This document shows positions 22,249 to 34,992 of a stretch of 64,000 bases of DNA, in pieces (position 1 is the first letter of the stretch; every line of letters starts with the position of its first letter). Both the position numbers and the translations under genes were made by a program. The notes under the pieces are model-generated. The model made no database searches. It had not been told where the DNA came from and worked only from the letters and a program-made list of their open reading frames with translations. Source of the DNA: Girardinichthys multiradiatus (Eukaryota > Chordata > Actinopteri > Cyprinodontiformes > Goodeidae); the NCBI RefSeq assembly GCF_021462225.1, contig NC_061795.1, positions 50,088,880 to 50,152,879 on the forward strand, given 5' to 3'.

Positions 22249-25200
22249 TGAACGCTGTAGTAATTCTTCATGAAACACAGCTAGACCAAAAAGAAGGTAT
22301 GGAAGCACATACAACACATAAAAAGGTGACATGTCAGAATGATGATCTGTGGCCAAAAATACCCAGTTCACTGTTAATATGATGATATCTGGTCTGGACT
22401 TTAATGTGGGTCAGTTTGGTGATTTTCACATGCAAAACAAGAAAGACATCAAGTCAAAACGTTCCCTTGGCGATGTTGACAGAGAACGTATATAGAATTG
22501 GATCTCTTCTAGATAATTGTTTTGATTTTCCCCCAGACTGCTTCTGGTCTTAATGCACCCATTAATGGCTCACCACTAATGTCTGTTGATGCGAATTCCA
22601 CACATACAAATGCTGGCATTTTGCTAATTACCATATTAAATATCCACATTAGTATGTGCTGAATGAATTACATTCAATCTTTACTCAATAAAGCCAGGAG
22701 GCATCAGGCACTGTTTTTACTTCATTGCATCCAAAAATTCAGCTTTAACACAACAACTCAGTTTCAGTGTTTTACATAACAAGTATTCTAGTAGCACTAC
22801 ATTAAGAACAAGTTCTCCGGGTGAGTGGGCAGAAGCTTATTTGTTTAGGTGTGCCAGGCACAGTGCTAACTTCTCATGGATGAATCAGCATTCCAAGGAC
22901 ACATGAGAGACAAGAGCTCATAAAAGCCAACAACAAAGAGAGAGAATCATTTCTTCTCTGGTGAAGCTAAACAAAGATATCCTTTAATCAAAAACACAAC
23001 CTGAGTGTGTTTACAAGGTGGTGACTTCCCCTTAGAGATTCTGCTACAAGAAATGAAAGGCAAAGAAAGTCATGCAGGAAGAGAAAGACAGAGGTGTGGG
23101 AGTCAGAACAAAAGCACGAAAGTGCAAAAGAAACAATGACTGTTTGGGGTTAATGAGGCAGTGTGGAAAGACAGGAGGAACAGAAAGAAAAACTGCACTG
23201 AGCTCTGATCTTCTCTGAGCACATTCATTGCACAGCCATTACCTAGGGTCAATATGTCTAGATTTCCTACACTGGACTCTTCCCTCTGTCTCCTATCACC
23301 TTTGCAGCACAGGGTCATAATTGATTGGCCAGGCAGGAACATATTTCAGCAATGTAGTTGACCTTCTTGCTGCTATGGCTGTCTCCATAAAGGGATTGAT
23401 GAGAGAGTTATACAGATGGATGGAGAGACCAGAAAACAAGGAGGGGATGAATAAACGCTTCCATCATGCAAACAGTCCTGTTTTTGTACAAATGGTGCTT
23501 ATAAAGCGCCAGTCTTTTCCTCCTCACGACCCCCAGTACACCCCCTCATGTCAACAAAGAAAATCACTTCCTGCCTTTGTCCTGTCATGTTTTTAATTTT
23601 CACTTCTTACTTGTCTCTTGAGCTTGTCTCTTCCCTCCTTATTTTTCAGTTTCTCTCCTTGACAGTGAGTACCTATCATGCTATATTAACCATTTTACTG
23701 GACTCAACTCTTTGGCTGTGGCTCTTCTGCGTGGAGCATCATGGGTAGTTTTCAAAGCTACAGCAAGTGCTTATGGTTTCTTGCTCTCACTTGCTACACC
23801 AGAATTTGTAGTGCCTTGCATAGCTTTCATACCTTTGACCTTTTTCACAGTTTGCCATGTTCCAACCACTGATTATAATGCCTGTTATTGGCATTTAATG
23901 TGACAGAAATGAGAAGTGCATAACTACAAAGTGGAACAAACATGATTCTTGTTTTTCAAATATCTTTGAAGAAAAAATCTGAAAAGAGTGGTGTACACAT
24001 ATTCAGACCCGTTTATTGTGATATTCCTAAATAAATCCAGTAATTTGAATCACCTTAAGAACTCTGATTAGTAAACTGAGTCTACCTGTATGTAATTCAA
24101 TCTCAATATAGTTTTCTTCCATATTAAAAAGCCAGTTAGGTTACTGTAATAATGGGTACATCTTCTGTTCTATTTTAATGTGATTTATTCTATTTTAATC
24201 TCCTCATCTTTAAACTGATGTTGTTTAATTTTGTGGCATTATAGATGCTCTTTAGTGTAACCCAAATATCTGGGTTTGCCTGACACTGGAAAAGTACTCA
24301 GCCCATTAAAGCACTGAAGCAGCAGAGTGAGAACAATCAGACTTGAAAATAAAAACATGTAGAGAAACAGAAAAAATCCCTGCATGCACACGCAGAGCAC
24401 AATCACACAACTTTATGTAAATAGCCAAGTAGTGGTCTTCTCTCTTCATCCAGAGAGAGACGGACACTCATAAACAAAGACACCCTTCGCTCCTTACCAT
24501 TCGCCTCCCATTTTAACACCAATGAGCTTGTATTTTCTGACCTATTAGCATTCAGCTGCTTTACTTTGTTCCTTTGAATTAAAGCAGAGCAGATGATGTG
24601 ACTATGATGAACACTAGGACTTATTACTGTGTTCAGCCTTACTGCCTGCGTCTTTGTTTAATACATCCTGTAATTAGCAAGGCCGTCTCAGTGAGTGGAG
24701 GTTGTTTCACTTAAAAAAACACATCTTTACTCCTGAGCTGATGTGAAGGTCTCTCCTCTCTGCTTCCATGAGCTCAAAGCGAACTTCGCTGTGTTATTAT
24801 GTGTATATCTTCAGAGTTTTATTAGCATGTTTGGTGGCAGCAGATACTGAGGAAATGTGAATGTGTATTTCAGACAACTGGGGTCTTGATAATGTATTCA
24901 TGTCTCCAAATGACAAATGGCTCCCACCAGAAGGCGGTTTAACATTTAAATGAGAAGCTGGAGAAAACATAGAACAAAAACACCCAGCAGTTTGCAGATA
25001 CACAGGAGCCGGCCAGGGAGCAACAAAGATATTAAAACCCAATATAAACAAACAATTTCAATCCAAACGAACACACAGACCATCCAACAAAAAATACAAA
25101 AACTGATTTAAAGAATGGTGAAAGGACTAAGAGATGCGACCACCTGGTGTCCCAGTAGGGAAGAGAATTTGCTGGCATGCTGAAGCTACTGATGAGAGTT

Positions 25201-25488
25201 TATGGAAGCGGCTCATCAGGCCCGGGGCTCAGGTTGGAGTATTTTCCCTGCAAATAATCCAGTGCTGCTTGGAGGGCCGGCCACGTCCTACTGCAGAAGC
25301 ACAGCTTGTTTGTGGCTTATCAGTCATTATCTCAAAACCACAAACACTTTATAGGTGAAGGCACACACTATAGGTAAATACAGATGGACGAAGGGCTATC
25401 AGACCAACAAAATACAGCAAATAAACAGATTCACACACATGCACATGCATTTATAAAGGCACATCCATATTGTCCTGATAGATTATCT
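22249..25488. other. Intronic sequence, no gene seen
   Basis: 3.2 kb of non-coding DNA. Several frames of 60-90 codons occur on both strands but none shows a domain or plausible exon borders. Confidence 0.55.
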
Positions 25489-26100
25489 CAAAAGAAAGAA
25501 GCTACAAACATCCTGAGGGTATTATGATGGGCAATGTGAGATCGTTGGCAAACAATTTGGATGAACTCCAAGCCCCAACAAAGACCCAGCCAGAGTATCT
25601 GGAATGCAGTATCATGTGTTTCACTGAGGCATGGCTGCAGGATCATATTCTCGACACCACCAAGAAGTCTCTCTGCCAGGCTTTCTGACCATACGAGCAG
25701 ACAGAGACCATTTATCATTTACATTCCATTATCAGCTATTGCCAACAATGCATGTGATGTCAACAGCTCAACAGTTAAGCTACAGACAAAACACCCCAAT
25801 GCATTTGTGGCAATATCTGGTGATTTTAATCATGTCTCACTCTCTGCTACACCTCTGAAATTTCAACAGCTTCCTCTATCAGAGAAAGAAAATATTGGAT
25901 TTATGCCTATGTCAAGGATTCATCCATCTCCAAACTGTGAGAAGATGGTCCCAAGAAGCTCAAGAAGCTCTGTGGGCTTGTTTTGAGGGTACAGACTGGA
26001 ATGCACTGTACCAGCAACATGAAGAGGACAGTAATGCCACGACTGAGAGCAACTGATCAGTAATGAAGAAGGTCAGACTTCAAGCTTAAGGGGGTTTGGA
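25489..26100 (+). pseudogene. Rex1/CR1-like LINE endonuclease part (left half of a split LINE)
   Basis: Pieces in two frames read GNVRSLANNLDELQA, CFTETWLQDHIL and FVAISGDFNHVSL, the signature blocks of an apurinic/apyrimidinic-type LINE endonuclease. EALWACFEGTDWNALYQQHE follows near 25960 and belongs to the linker. Frameshifts and stops make it non-functional. The element breaks off at the gypsy LTR at 26110 and a matching linker and RT part resume at 29053. Confidence 0.75.
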
Positions 26101-26109
26101 TAGATGGAA

Positions 26110-26604
26110 TGTCATGCCACAGAGCTGTGGTGTTGTGGTGTTGTGTTGTGCTGGTTTCATAAGCAGCAGGGACCTTGAAGGAGGCAGGAGGCGTCAGATT
26201 GTTGGCACTCCCAGCGCAGTAATCAGACCAACAGATAACAATTACCTGAGTTGTGTGCTCCTCTTCCTCCAGAAAACATGCAGGGACTCAAGCATGGGTT
26301 CTCCCTCCCGTTGCTCCGTGGCCTTGTTTGTGGTTGGATGGAAGTACTTTGCTGTGCTTATCCAACCGAGAGTCCCCTTCTAATTCCTGGAACCTGCAGA
26401 CCTAAGGAAAGTATGAACTGCTTCCCACAATAACCTACCTCAAGCTCACCTGCCTGTTGACCCACCAATGTCACATGCTACCATCTGAAAAACAAACAAC
26501 GAGAGATTCAACTATGGCATAACAACTCTCCTGTCAATCTTAGCGTCTGTTGATAAACTCACCTCCTGGAAATCCATGCTCCGCAGCAACAGTAAGGTTC
26601 CTCT
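26110..26604 (+). repeat. Ty3/gypsy left LTR, decayed
   Basis: Begins TGTCATGCCACAGAGCTGTGG and shares blocks with 28782-29050, including CATAAGCAGCA, CTTCTAAT, CTGGAACC and AGACCTAAGGAAAGTA. The right LTR has an extra 80 bp near 28830 and lacks about 170 bp held here. The 3' end is placed near ACTCACCTCCTGGAAATCC by general resemblance to such LTRs, so it is approximate. Confidence 0.65.
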
Positions 26605-27227
26605 ACACATTTGAAAATATTAAATCTCCTTTCCCACCAACCTTTCTCCTCAACCATCAAGAAAGGACAATCTGACCAACCCGACTCCGCAGCACAATTA
26701 CAAACGGCATTCTCTCAGCAGGACATTCTACTTAGTCAGCATGATTTCCTCCTTCAGTCCCTAAATCAACAACCAAACGCCACAGTGCAGATATCACCCG
26801 TCCACTAAAGGATTACTCAGTGGACAACTCTTAAGATGGGCTGAAACTGTGATTGATAAGACCACTATTCTTTTAATTTGATGAGTGTCTTGAAAAATTT
26901 AAACTAACTTTCTCCCACAGACATGGTGATCGAATTTTGCAACTTAGCAGCAGAATCAGGCTGGAATCCACCAGTTCTAAAAGGGATGTTCTGGAATTCC
27001 CTAAATTAAAAATTAAAAGATGAATTGACTTGTTGTATCGAACTAAACACATTGGACGGACTCATTAACCTCTTCACCTGCATTAACAACTATCTAAGAG
27101 AAAGAATCAGTGGAAAACTAACTCAAAATCAACCCACTTCCCAAAATGAGACCTTAAAAATCAAGACTCAAGAATCTCTATCGTCATTATGGACCCATAA
27201 TGACATTTTTGTTGAGACCCCCGACAG
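26605..27227 (+). pseudogene. Ty3/gypsy gag remnant
   Basis: Short frames read SAAQLQTAFSQQDILLSQHD near 26690 and LDGLINLFTCINNYLRERI near 27055. Both patterns are usual for gag of fish Ty3/gypsy chromoviruses (the start and end of the capsid part). Stops and frame breaks are frequent. An L2 tail follows at once. Confidence 0.6.
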
Positions 27228-27833
27228 CTACTGACTGAGTTTTTACTGTGACTAACTCTATGTGCTCTCTTTCAGGCTCTAACCTTGAGAACTGGCTCAG
27301 AGTTTATCTGTTCTTTCTTTCTAGATGAAACGACTAAAGGAGCTACATCCATTAACATTTACTTTTCCTTCCCATAGAAAGTACTCCTGGATCAGTGCTT
27401 CTGTGTTCTTTTTGTGTCTCTGCTCTGTTCTCTCAAACCTCCAGTCGGTCATGGCAGATGGCTGCTCACACTGAGCCTGGTTCTGGTTCTGCTGGAGGTT
27501 TCTTCCTGTTAAAAGGGAATTTTTCCTCTCCGCTGTCGCTACATGCATGCTCAGTATGAGGGATTGCTGCAAAGTCAACACCAGTGACTGTCCACTGTCT
27601 CTACATGCTCATCCAGGAGGAGTGAATGCTGCAAGTCACTGAGTCGATGCAATCTGCTGGGTTTCCTTAGATAGAAAAACTTTTTATCCAATTTGAATAA
27701 ATAACTGAATCTGACTGAACTGTTCGATAGTTAGGATCAATTGGAATATATGAACCTGACTTTGTGAAGTGTCTTGAGACGACATGAGTTGTGAATTGGC
27801 GCTATATAAATAAAACTGAATTGAATTTAATTT
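27228..27833 (+). mobile_element. L2 LINE 3' tail (copy C), inside the gypsy element
   Basis: Only the 3' UTR is present: GATGAAACGACTAAAGGAGC near 27324, a long block shared with 44470-44800 and 57155-57660, and the end GAATTGGCGCTATATAAATA followed by an ACTGAATTGAATT tail. It was 5'-truncated on insertion, as is normal for LINEs. Confidence 0.85.
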
Positions 27834-27839
27834 AATGTT

Positions 27840-28690
27840 TAGAACACAGACAAAATTAAAAACATGGAGAGTAAGAGATGGAAAAAAAAAACGCACAAAA
27901 ATAATTATAAGGCAGGTCAGGAGGAAAACTGGAGCACTCATAGCAGCTGAAAACATATCTAAAGGGAAGTATGAAATATGTACATGGGGATGTACTGATG
28001 GTAAGCTCCACCCATGGGCATTCTTTTCTAAATGCTTCTCTCCCCCAGAAGGAAATTACGACACAAGAGATCGAGAGCCTTTGGCTATCAAACTGGAAAT
28101 GGAGGAATGGAAACACTGGCTGAAGGGCACAAACCAACCCATCATTATTTGGACCAAATACAATAAACTCTCCTACCTTCAGCCAGCTGAGAACTCAACT
28201 CTTGTTCCATTTTAACTTTTATATTACCTATCACCCAGATTGAAAAAACATCAAGCCAGATGCCGAGTAAGACACTCCAAAACAAACGCTGACAGAAAAA
28301 GAATCCTGGCTCCCACCTACTCACCAGAACAATAAGTGTGATTATTCTCCAGATACGTTCTGCTCAAAGCTAACTCCAGGAAACTTGCATCCAGATTCCT
28401 CGGCCTCTTCAGATTTGATTCCATCATCAGTCTTTTTACAGTCCACCATAGGCTGCCACCCCACATTTGTGTCCATTCAACTTTCTACGTCTCCTAAAAG
28501 AAACCAGTATTCTCCAGTCTTTTGTGCCCTCCAGCCAGACTCCATCCACCGGCCTGGGATGTTGATGGCCACCCTGCATTTGATGTCTGCCGCTTTGTGG
28601 ATTCTTGTCGAAGAGAATGGGGAATCCAGTATCTGGTCGATTGGGAAGGGTACGATCTAGAGGATTGCTCATGGGTTTCTCTAACTTTTA
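27840..28690 (+). pseudogene. Ty3/gypsy pol remnant with chromodomain
   Basis: A 126-codon frame (27835-28215) contains DGKLHPWAFFSKCFSPPEGN, DTRDREPLAIKLEMEEWKHW and PIIIWTKYNKLSYLQ, which is the RT/RNase H junction of Ty3/gypsy. After a large deletion, pieces near 28340-28500 recall the integrase C-terminus. [17 protein letters not shown] near 28630 is a chromodomain. The set identifies a chromovirus whose integrase tail would read histone marks. Most of RT and integrase are missing. Confidence 0.78.
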
Positions 28691-28781
28691 TCTTGGTATC
28701 CTACCATCATTTTAGAGTTGGAGGCATCCACTCCTTTGACTTCCAGTTGGCTGCCAGGAGGTATCCATTGAGGGGGGTTGA

Positions 28782-29050
28782 TGTCATGCCGCAGAGCTGT
28801 GTACACGTTAGTGTTGTGTTGTGCTTGTTTCGCTCTCACCTCTCTCTGCAGGTTTGTAACAGACAGGTGGCAATCCACAGCTGAAATACGTTAGGGCTAA
28901 TCAAGGAAGATTTCATAAGCAGCAAGAACCTTGAAGAAGGTCTCAGATTGTACTTCGCTTTGCTTATCCAAAAGAGAATCTCCTTCTAATTTCTGGAACC
29001 TTCAGACCTAAGGAAAGTACAAATTGCTTCTCAAGATTACCTACCTCAAT
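28782..29050 (+). repeat. Ty3/gypsy right LTR, truncated
   Basis: Begins TGTCATGCCGCAGAGCTGTG, matching the left LTR start, and follows it with gaps to CCTACCTCAA near 29050. There LINE coding sequence resumes, so the LTR's 3' end is lost. No clear target duplication was found. Confidence 0.65.
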
Positions 29051-29052
29051 GA

Positions 29053-30370
29053 ATGAAACATATTCTTGAACAGGTTGAATTCCAGATAAGCTCAGAATCC
29101 ACCTCTCCTGCCCACAGCCAAACAGACATCCCATTATCCTTTGACCTAAAGCGTTCCTGTCACACCCCAAATGGTTTACCATCTACCTTGGCCATAGAAC
29201 CTTCTGCTTGTACATGTTTATTTTCAACCATTTCAGGATATCCTGTTTCCCCTTTTGCCTCCACATCCTACCTGCCTGTTTCAGAAGTCAGGTGAGACTC
29301 AACCGAAACAAGGCGGCAGATCTAGATAGTGTCATCTCCAGAAGGCCTATGCAGAGCAGCACTATGGGTATCTGTAGCATCTCTTTAACCTTAACTTGAC
29401 CACGAAGAAGGTTCCAATGTTGTGGAGAACATCGTGCCTTGTTCTGGTTCCAAATAAAATTCACCAGTCACTCCTCAAAGATCACAGACTCCTGTTGGCC
29501 CACCTGAATAAGCAAAAAAGCAACATTCAGCACTACATGCAGTTTGCTTATCACCTTGGAGATTAAGTTAAAGATACTTGTGCTTCAATGAACCTCCCGT
29601 TATCTGGACAACTCCAGTAGCACTGTGAATATCATTATTTTTTTATATATCCACTGCATTTAACACAACTTAGCATGATTGAGTTTGTCAGAAACTTCTG
29701 AAGACTCAGGTGGAGGCCTCACAATCACCTGGATCAAGGACTATGTGACAAACAGACCACAGTTTGTGAGACTGAAGGGTTGTGTGTCTAACCAGGTAGT
29801 CAGCAGCACAGGAGCACCACAGGGGACGATAATCTCACCATTATTTTTAACTCCATACAGCTCAGACTTCCAGTACAAAACCTGTCTTCTGTCAACTGCA
29901 AAAATACATGGATGAGTCAACAGTCATCGGGTGTATCAGAGATGGTGAAGAAGTACAGAGAGGTGGTGCACAGCTTTGTGTCATGGAGTTGAAATATTCA
30001 TGTTATCTTGAATGTGAGCGAAACAAATGAGATAATTGTGGATTTCAGGAAACAGGCCAAACACTATATCCTTCATAGAAGAAGACGTTGAGGTGTTGGA
30101 GGAGTATCCAACTGGACAACAGATTGGACTAGAGATGCAACAATAAAGCTGTCTATAAAACGGGACACAGCAGGCTATACTTCTTGAGTAAGCGTCAGTC
30201 CTTCATTGTTTGCAGCAAGATGCTGCATAGCTTCTAAATAAGTCTGTTGTGGAGTTGTCATCTTTTCTGGCATCATCTGTGGGGTAGTGGCATCAGAACC
30301 ACAGACTTAAAAACATTTAACAAGCTGAAATCTGGTTCTGTAATTGGGACTGTTCTGGAACCTCCAAAAA
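29053..30370 (+). pseudogene. Rex1/CR1-like LINE RT part (right half of a split LINE)
   Basis: A linker frame (SSESTSPAHSQTDIPLSF) leads to VRLNRNKAADLDSV, then scattered RT blocks such as GGLTITWIKDYVTNRPQFV, TGAPQGTIISPLF, and a C-terminal part with VYKTGHSRLYFLSKRQSF near 30160 and WGSGIRTTDLKTFNKLK near 30300. The YADD block was not found intact. Stops are frequent. With 25489-26100 it forms one old LINE that was split by the gypsy element. Confidence 0.75.
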
Positions 30371-32718
30371 GATCTGAATTGTGCCGCTTTCAAATATGGT
30401 ACTAAATCAGATACGTATCTGATTGTTTTTAAAGCATCTGCAGTCAGAAGGGAAATGTTGCATTTTATCCAACTTTTACGTCACTGTCCTTGCCCCGAAT
30501 ATGCATCCACACAGACTTCTCTATAGCAGCAGCATCACTGCTTCTTTAAAGGTCATTATAAATAACTGTGCTCTCATTTTTCTTACTTTTCTTCATCTTG
30601 TTATGATGTGGTCGTAATGTTGTCGGCTCGCATTGCTCAACAACGTAATAATAACACCCAACATTCATCATTACCTCCGTAAAAAGTGCTTCGCTGCATG
30701 ACGTCTACATTCTCCATATGTGCATATGGGTTGCTTAGGGGTTGTGAACCGTTCAGACTGAAGTCTAATGGCGGTCGGATTTAATCACCCGAAAAAAATT
30801 GGATTTCAGCAAAAAATGGGATTGAGCATCAAGACCTGCTGTGTAAACATAGTGTAGCACTTCTGGAGGTAAGGCCATAAGGTTACCTTTAACCTTGGTA
30901 CCAGGATAACAAAACATGATCCAGATCAGACAGGTTCTAGATTCGTGGGAACCTATGGTATGATAACAGAGAACACGTACACAGGATGCAAGAGAAAGGT
31001 CTGTTGAATTTACTTGCAATGTAAAGTACGTTGAGCACAACACTTTTCAAATAAATAGAGTGCGCTTGGAAAAATTAATAAAAGCCAAAAATATACACCA
31101 TTTTGTCTAGTCCTTTTAGTCCTTTCAATGTCTTTTGGTGTTGTTTAAAAGTTTATTCAATGTCAAATGTATATTTGTCTCGTTTGCAACCAGTCGGGTT
31201 ACAAGGCAACAGTTCGGTCGACTTTTATGGGCTGGGGCTTGCCATCCAGTACTGGAGTGAGGATCCTTGGTTCTTCACTTGGTTTTCAATATAGGCAATA
31301 AAAACCTGACCATGCCAGGCAACACGTGCTACACAGGGGTTCCCAGACTGATGCAGACAAACAGCCTTCTGCTTCGATAATCTTGAATTTAACAACTGTT
31401 AAATGTCACTAGACAAGTAAAGATAAATTGTACAGATAGCTAGGGGTTGGTATTTCTTACCAAATCTCTTGGATATTTTCTGCAAAAAACTGCAACTTCA
31501 ACATTAGTCGCACCTCCACAGGAAGAGAAATCTCTCTCTGTCTGTGTCTCCAGTGCGTCTGAACACTGATCAAAGGCACACACAGGTTGACAGGGGACAC
31601 TTGACCTCATTGGCTAATGTGATATCGCACTGCCATTGCTGTTCAGTGCGTCAAACTGAGAAAATGATTCTATAAATTATAATTCACAACTTATTTAAAA
31701 CTATTTTCACCACTATTTGTTAACATCAAATGAGCTTGTTTATTTTTCAAATACTTTTTATCAATTATTTATGCCCATTGTAAAAGGAAGATTCTTAAAT
31801 GTCAGTAATATCAATACATGTTTCTTTCTTTCTTTTCACAGTTTTAACATTGGGTTACAATAGCCTTAGTCTTGAGTCATAGTTCAACTGTCAGACTTAG
31901 GTCCTTGTCTCTGCGGCATAGTCAGATTTCTCTGGGCACCATTCAAAATAGTATTTCAACCCGGAAAGACTCACGTAATGGAGAAACAACAAGAAGACGG
32001 TTAGAGAGTTTATTAATGAAAGATTATTTCTTTGGCACTCGGACCCCAGAGGAAGACGTGAACGCTGAGGATCAAATGAGTTTGAATAAACATTTTATGA
32101 TTATGATTAGGTACGTCTTCCCCCCTGGGATCCGATCCTGGTGGTGGCATAGGCCTTGGTATGGAAGGAGTTGGGAGCCTATGGTGGAGAAGGGGTGGAG
32201 GAGGGTCGAAGCTCAGCAGAAGAGCGGTGTCTTCCGTGCAGATGGTCTTTAAAAGTGATGCTCTGGGAGATGATTGGCCAAGTAGGAGTGCAGACCTGCC
32301 GTTGATTGGAACAGCCAGTGAGGAGTGATTGGACGAGACGGGGTGGTGAGTCTTCCAGGTTGAATTTTCGTTTAAACTCCATAACAACTTAAATAAAGAC
32401 ATTTTTATAATGTTATTGCTGGCTAACATAACATAGTGTAATATAAGGGCAGCTGTGTTAGCATTAAGTCTACGGAAGTAGAACTATGTAGAATTGGGTC
32501 AAAGACCACAACGGGTCAAGACAGCAAAAAACTGCAACATATAAAAAGAAGCAACAGACAAAAACTCCAGAGATATGTGAGAATAATATGATAAAGAGAG
32601 CATGAAGTGATGCCACGTCTGTGTCACAAAGAGGGTTCCCTGATACTGAAATTGATAGTTAATGTATTTAAAATATTTGCTCAGACACGCAAACAATTAG
32701 AATTTATATACATATATC
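30371..32718. other. Intronic sequence with possible MITE
   Basis: At 30371-30870 there are blocks of the kind seen in fish hAT-like non-autonomous elements (a GAATTGTGCCGCTTTCAAAT word, and GTTCAGACTGAAGTC near 30750), but I could not define ends. From 31870 to 32260 a 126-codon frame is open on the plus strand; its translation shows no domain. The rest is non-coding. Confidence 0.4.
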
Positions 32719-33492
32719 TCTCATAATTCTGGGCTGTCTGTCTGTGTCATCCCTGTCTGCTGCTCTGGCCATGGTGATTGCTTTCACCTGCTCCTTCTCA
32801 GTCTGCTCCGAATCAGAGAATCAGACCTCACTTGCTTCACCTGTGCATATGGCTTTATAAGCCGACAGATTTTCGAAAGCCTTTGTGTAAATAGTGTTCA
32901 GCGTTCCTTCCTTGTCTGCCTGCCTGATCTGATCTCATTTTTGCCTCATGGATTTTCCTGGCTCCTCACTGGCTTCTGCTTTCTGGACACGACCTTGCTT
33001 CTGCCTCCTGACCAACCCTCCCTACCTAACCCCTGGATCTGTCAGTCTGAATCTGCCTTCCCGTGCATGACTTTGTTTCTGTACCCTGGACCCAGATTTA
33101 AGCTTCTCCCTCAGATCCTGTTGCCCCTATCTGCTCGCACAGCTCTGAGTCAGTTTCTGTTTCCTGACCACTGCAATCTGCTCAGTCACTGGGTTTATAA
33201 ACCCAGGAATCTGTGGGACGCTTCACAGCCGTTGCCCCGTCAACACTCTCAGAATCCGAAAATCAGCTTCCTGGTTCCTTTGCGGATTGTGAGAAGGTTG
33301 ATGGCTTTCTCTCTGAGTTTAAGATTATTCTCAGTTTCCTGCTCAGCCACTAATTTATCTGTCTGCCTTCAAAGGTTCCAAAGCCTGCTGGTTGGGTTTC
33401 CTGCCTGACGACATCCAGAATTTTTAAAAACTTTTTGAATCTTACCTGTTGTCCCTGGTTGAATTTTGGGGTCCCCAGATTTACTCGTATCA
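32719..33492 (+). repeat. Solo LTR, gypsy-like, diverged copy
   Basis: Follows the solo LTR at 43315-44069 along its length: the CTTTCACCTGCTCCTTC block, a TTTATAA box at 32854-32860, CTAACCCCTGGATCT, CCACTAATTTATCTGTCTGC, and GCCTGACGACATCCAGA near 33401. The AATAAA of the other copy is changed here. A 155-codon open frame inside it (32941-33408) is a chance frame. The ends are approximate. Confidence 0.75.
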
Positions 33493-34990
33493 ATAACAGA
33501 CAAGTCTGTAAACCCAGAACAATAAAAATGTTTGATTTTTGCTTTGCTAGAATGCAATGGACTGATACTAAAAAATGTTTTAAATCAATCATTTATGGAT
33601 TTGGTTGATCACCAATATTAATTAATATTAAATTAATTACTTATTATTTTAACAATAATATTAATATTCTAATGTAACTATTTGTCTTGTTTGGGTAGTT
33701 TTATAAACTATGAAATTAATTGTTTAATTTTAGTGAGACTTGTCATAAGAATACCAGCACATTTGATTCACTGACTCAGATAATAAAAGGGACAATTAGA
33801 GACAATTAGAAACAAATATTCCATATTTCTTTAAGCTTATGAAACATTGGAAACATGATAGAACTGTAAAAAAACTGTTCGCTTCATCTGAAACTGATCA
33901 AAATTATAACTATATATTATAATATATAGACAAAACATGCACAACTGTTAGTTAGTTGCCAACATGACCTCTGACCTCTGAATCAAATCTAATAAAATCA
34001 TAATTCTACTGTGTTAAAGCCTAAAATAATCTTTTATCAAATTTGATCTTTTTAACATCATTTTCCTGGTTTCTGCTTTTCTTTGGCTTGACTTTAATCT
34101 TTCTCTCTAGACTGTTTTCCAGATATATTCTTACACCTGCGGCCACCGAGCTCACTTTTCTCGGTTCTGATAAAAAAAAAAAATGATTCTCTCATTCCAG
34201 TTTATAGTTTCCCTATATGTGTTACTGTGAACAAGAAACCTTAATATAGATCTTATAGTTTTATTTGACACATCTCTGCTTTTAGCAGTACAGCTGTACA
34301 GGAATTCCCTGGAGACCTCCGCATAAATATAAAGATGATGATGCTGTAAGAGTAAATCAATATCCTGATAGCAGCCTACATGGAAAAGTTGTCATCCAAT
34401 CATAGCAAAGATTACTGGGGGGAGGGAGCCAATTTCTCAGGTCAATGACAGAAGCTGCAGGCATAAAATGAGGGCATGGGCAAAGCTTGTATTACTGCTC
34501 ATATTTCAAGCACACAGCAGGTTGTGGAAGACTGAAAGTTGTTTTTTTGCTTCTGCTCGCCTACATTCTAGGTGGGTGAAATTGGAGTAGCAGGTACATA
34601 GTGTTTCATAGAGAACTTGTTAACATGTTGCTCCATTTACAATGTATAACATGAATACAGTAGAACAGATTGCCACATTCCTCAGCACCTGCTGTGTAAC
34701 TAATATTTTATGTACATTGTGTACATGTCTGACTTGTTTGGTGCATCTGTTTCTCTTATATTTTCCTACATAAGGAACACTTTGATAATCAGGTGATAGT
34801 TTGCTTGTGTCTGATGCTCAGAAATTTATTTAATCTGGTTTGCAAATTATAATTCCATTTAACAATGTCACTCTCTTTTAGTGACATAACCATATTGATA
34901 TAATAAACATTTGAGAATTTCTCTAAGTCACGTTACTTTCTTTTCTTTTAACTTTGACAAATCACCATTTTTGTTGTCTTATTCCCATAA
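33493..34990. other. Intronic sequence, no gene seen
   Basis: AT-rich, with TTAATATTAATT words at 33615-33670 and an A run near 34170. No gene or recognised repeat. Confidence 0.55.
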
Positions 34991-34992
34991 TA

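Noticed and set aside
31872..32252. 126-codon open frame as a host exon
   Set aside because: No domain, no splice sites that make a convincing exon, and no family recognised. Left as unknown sequence.
32941..33408. 155-codon open frame
   Set aside because: It lies within a solo LTR that is shared with 43315-44069, where the frame is not kept.
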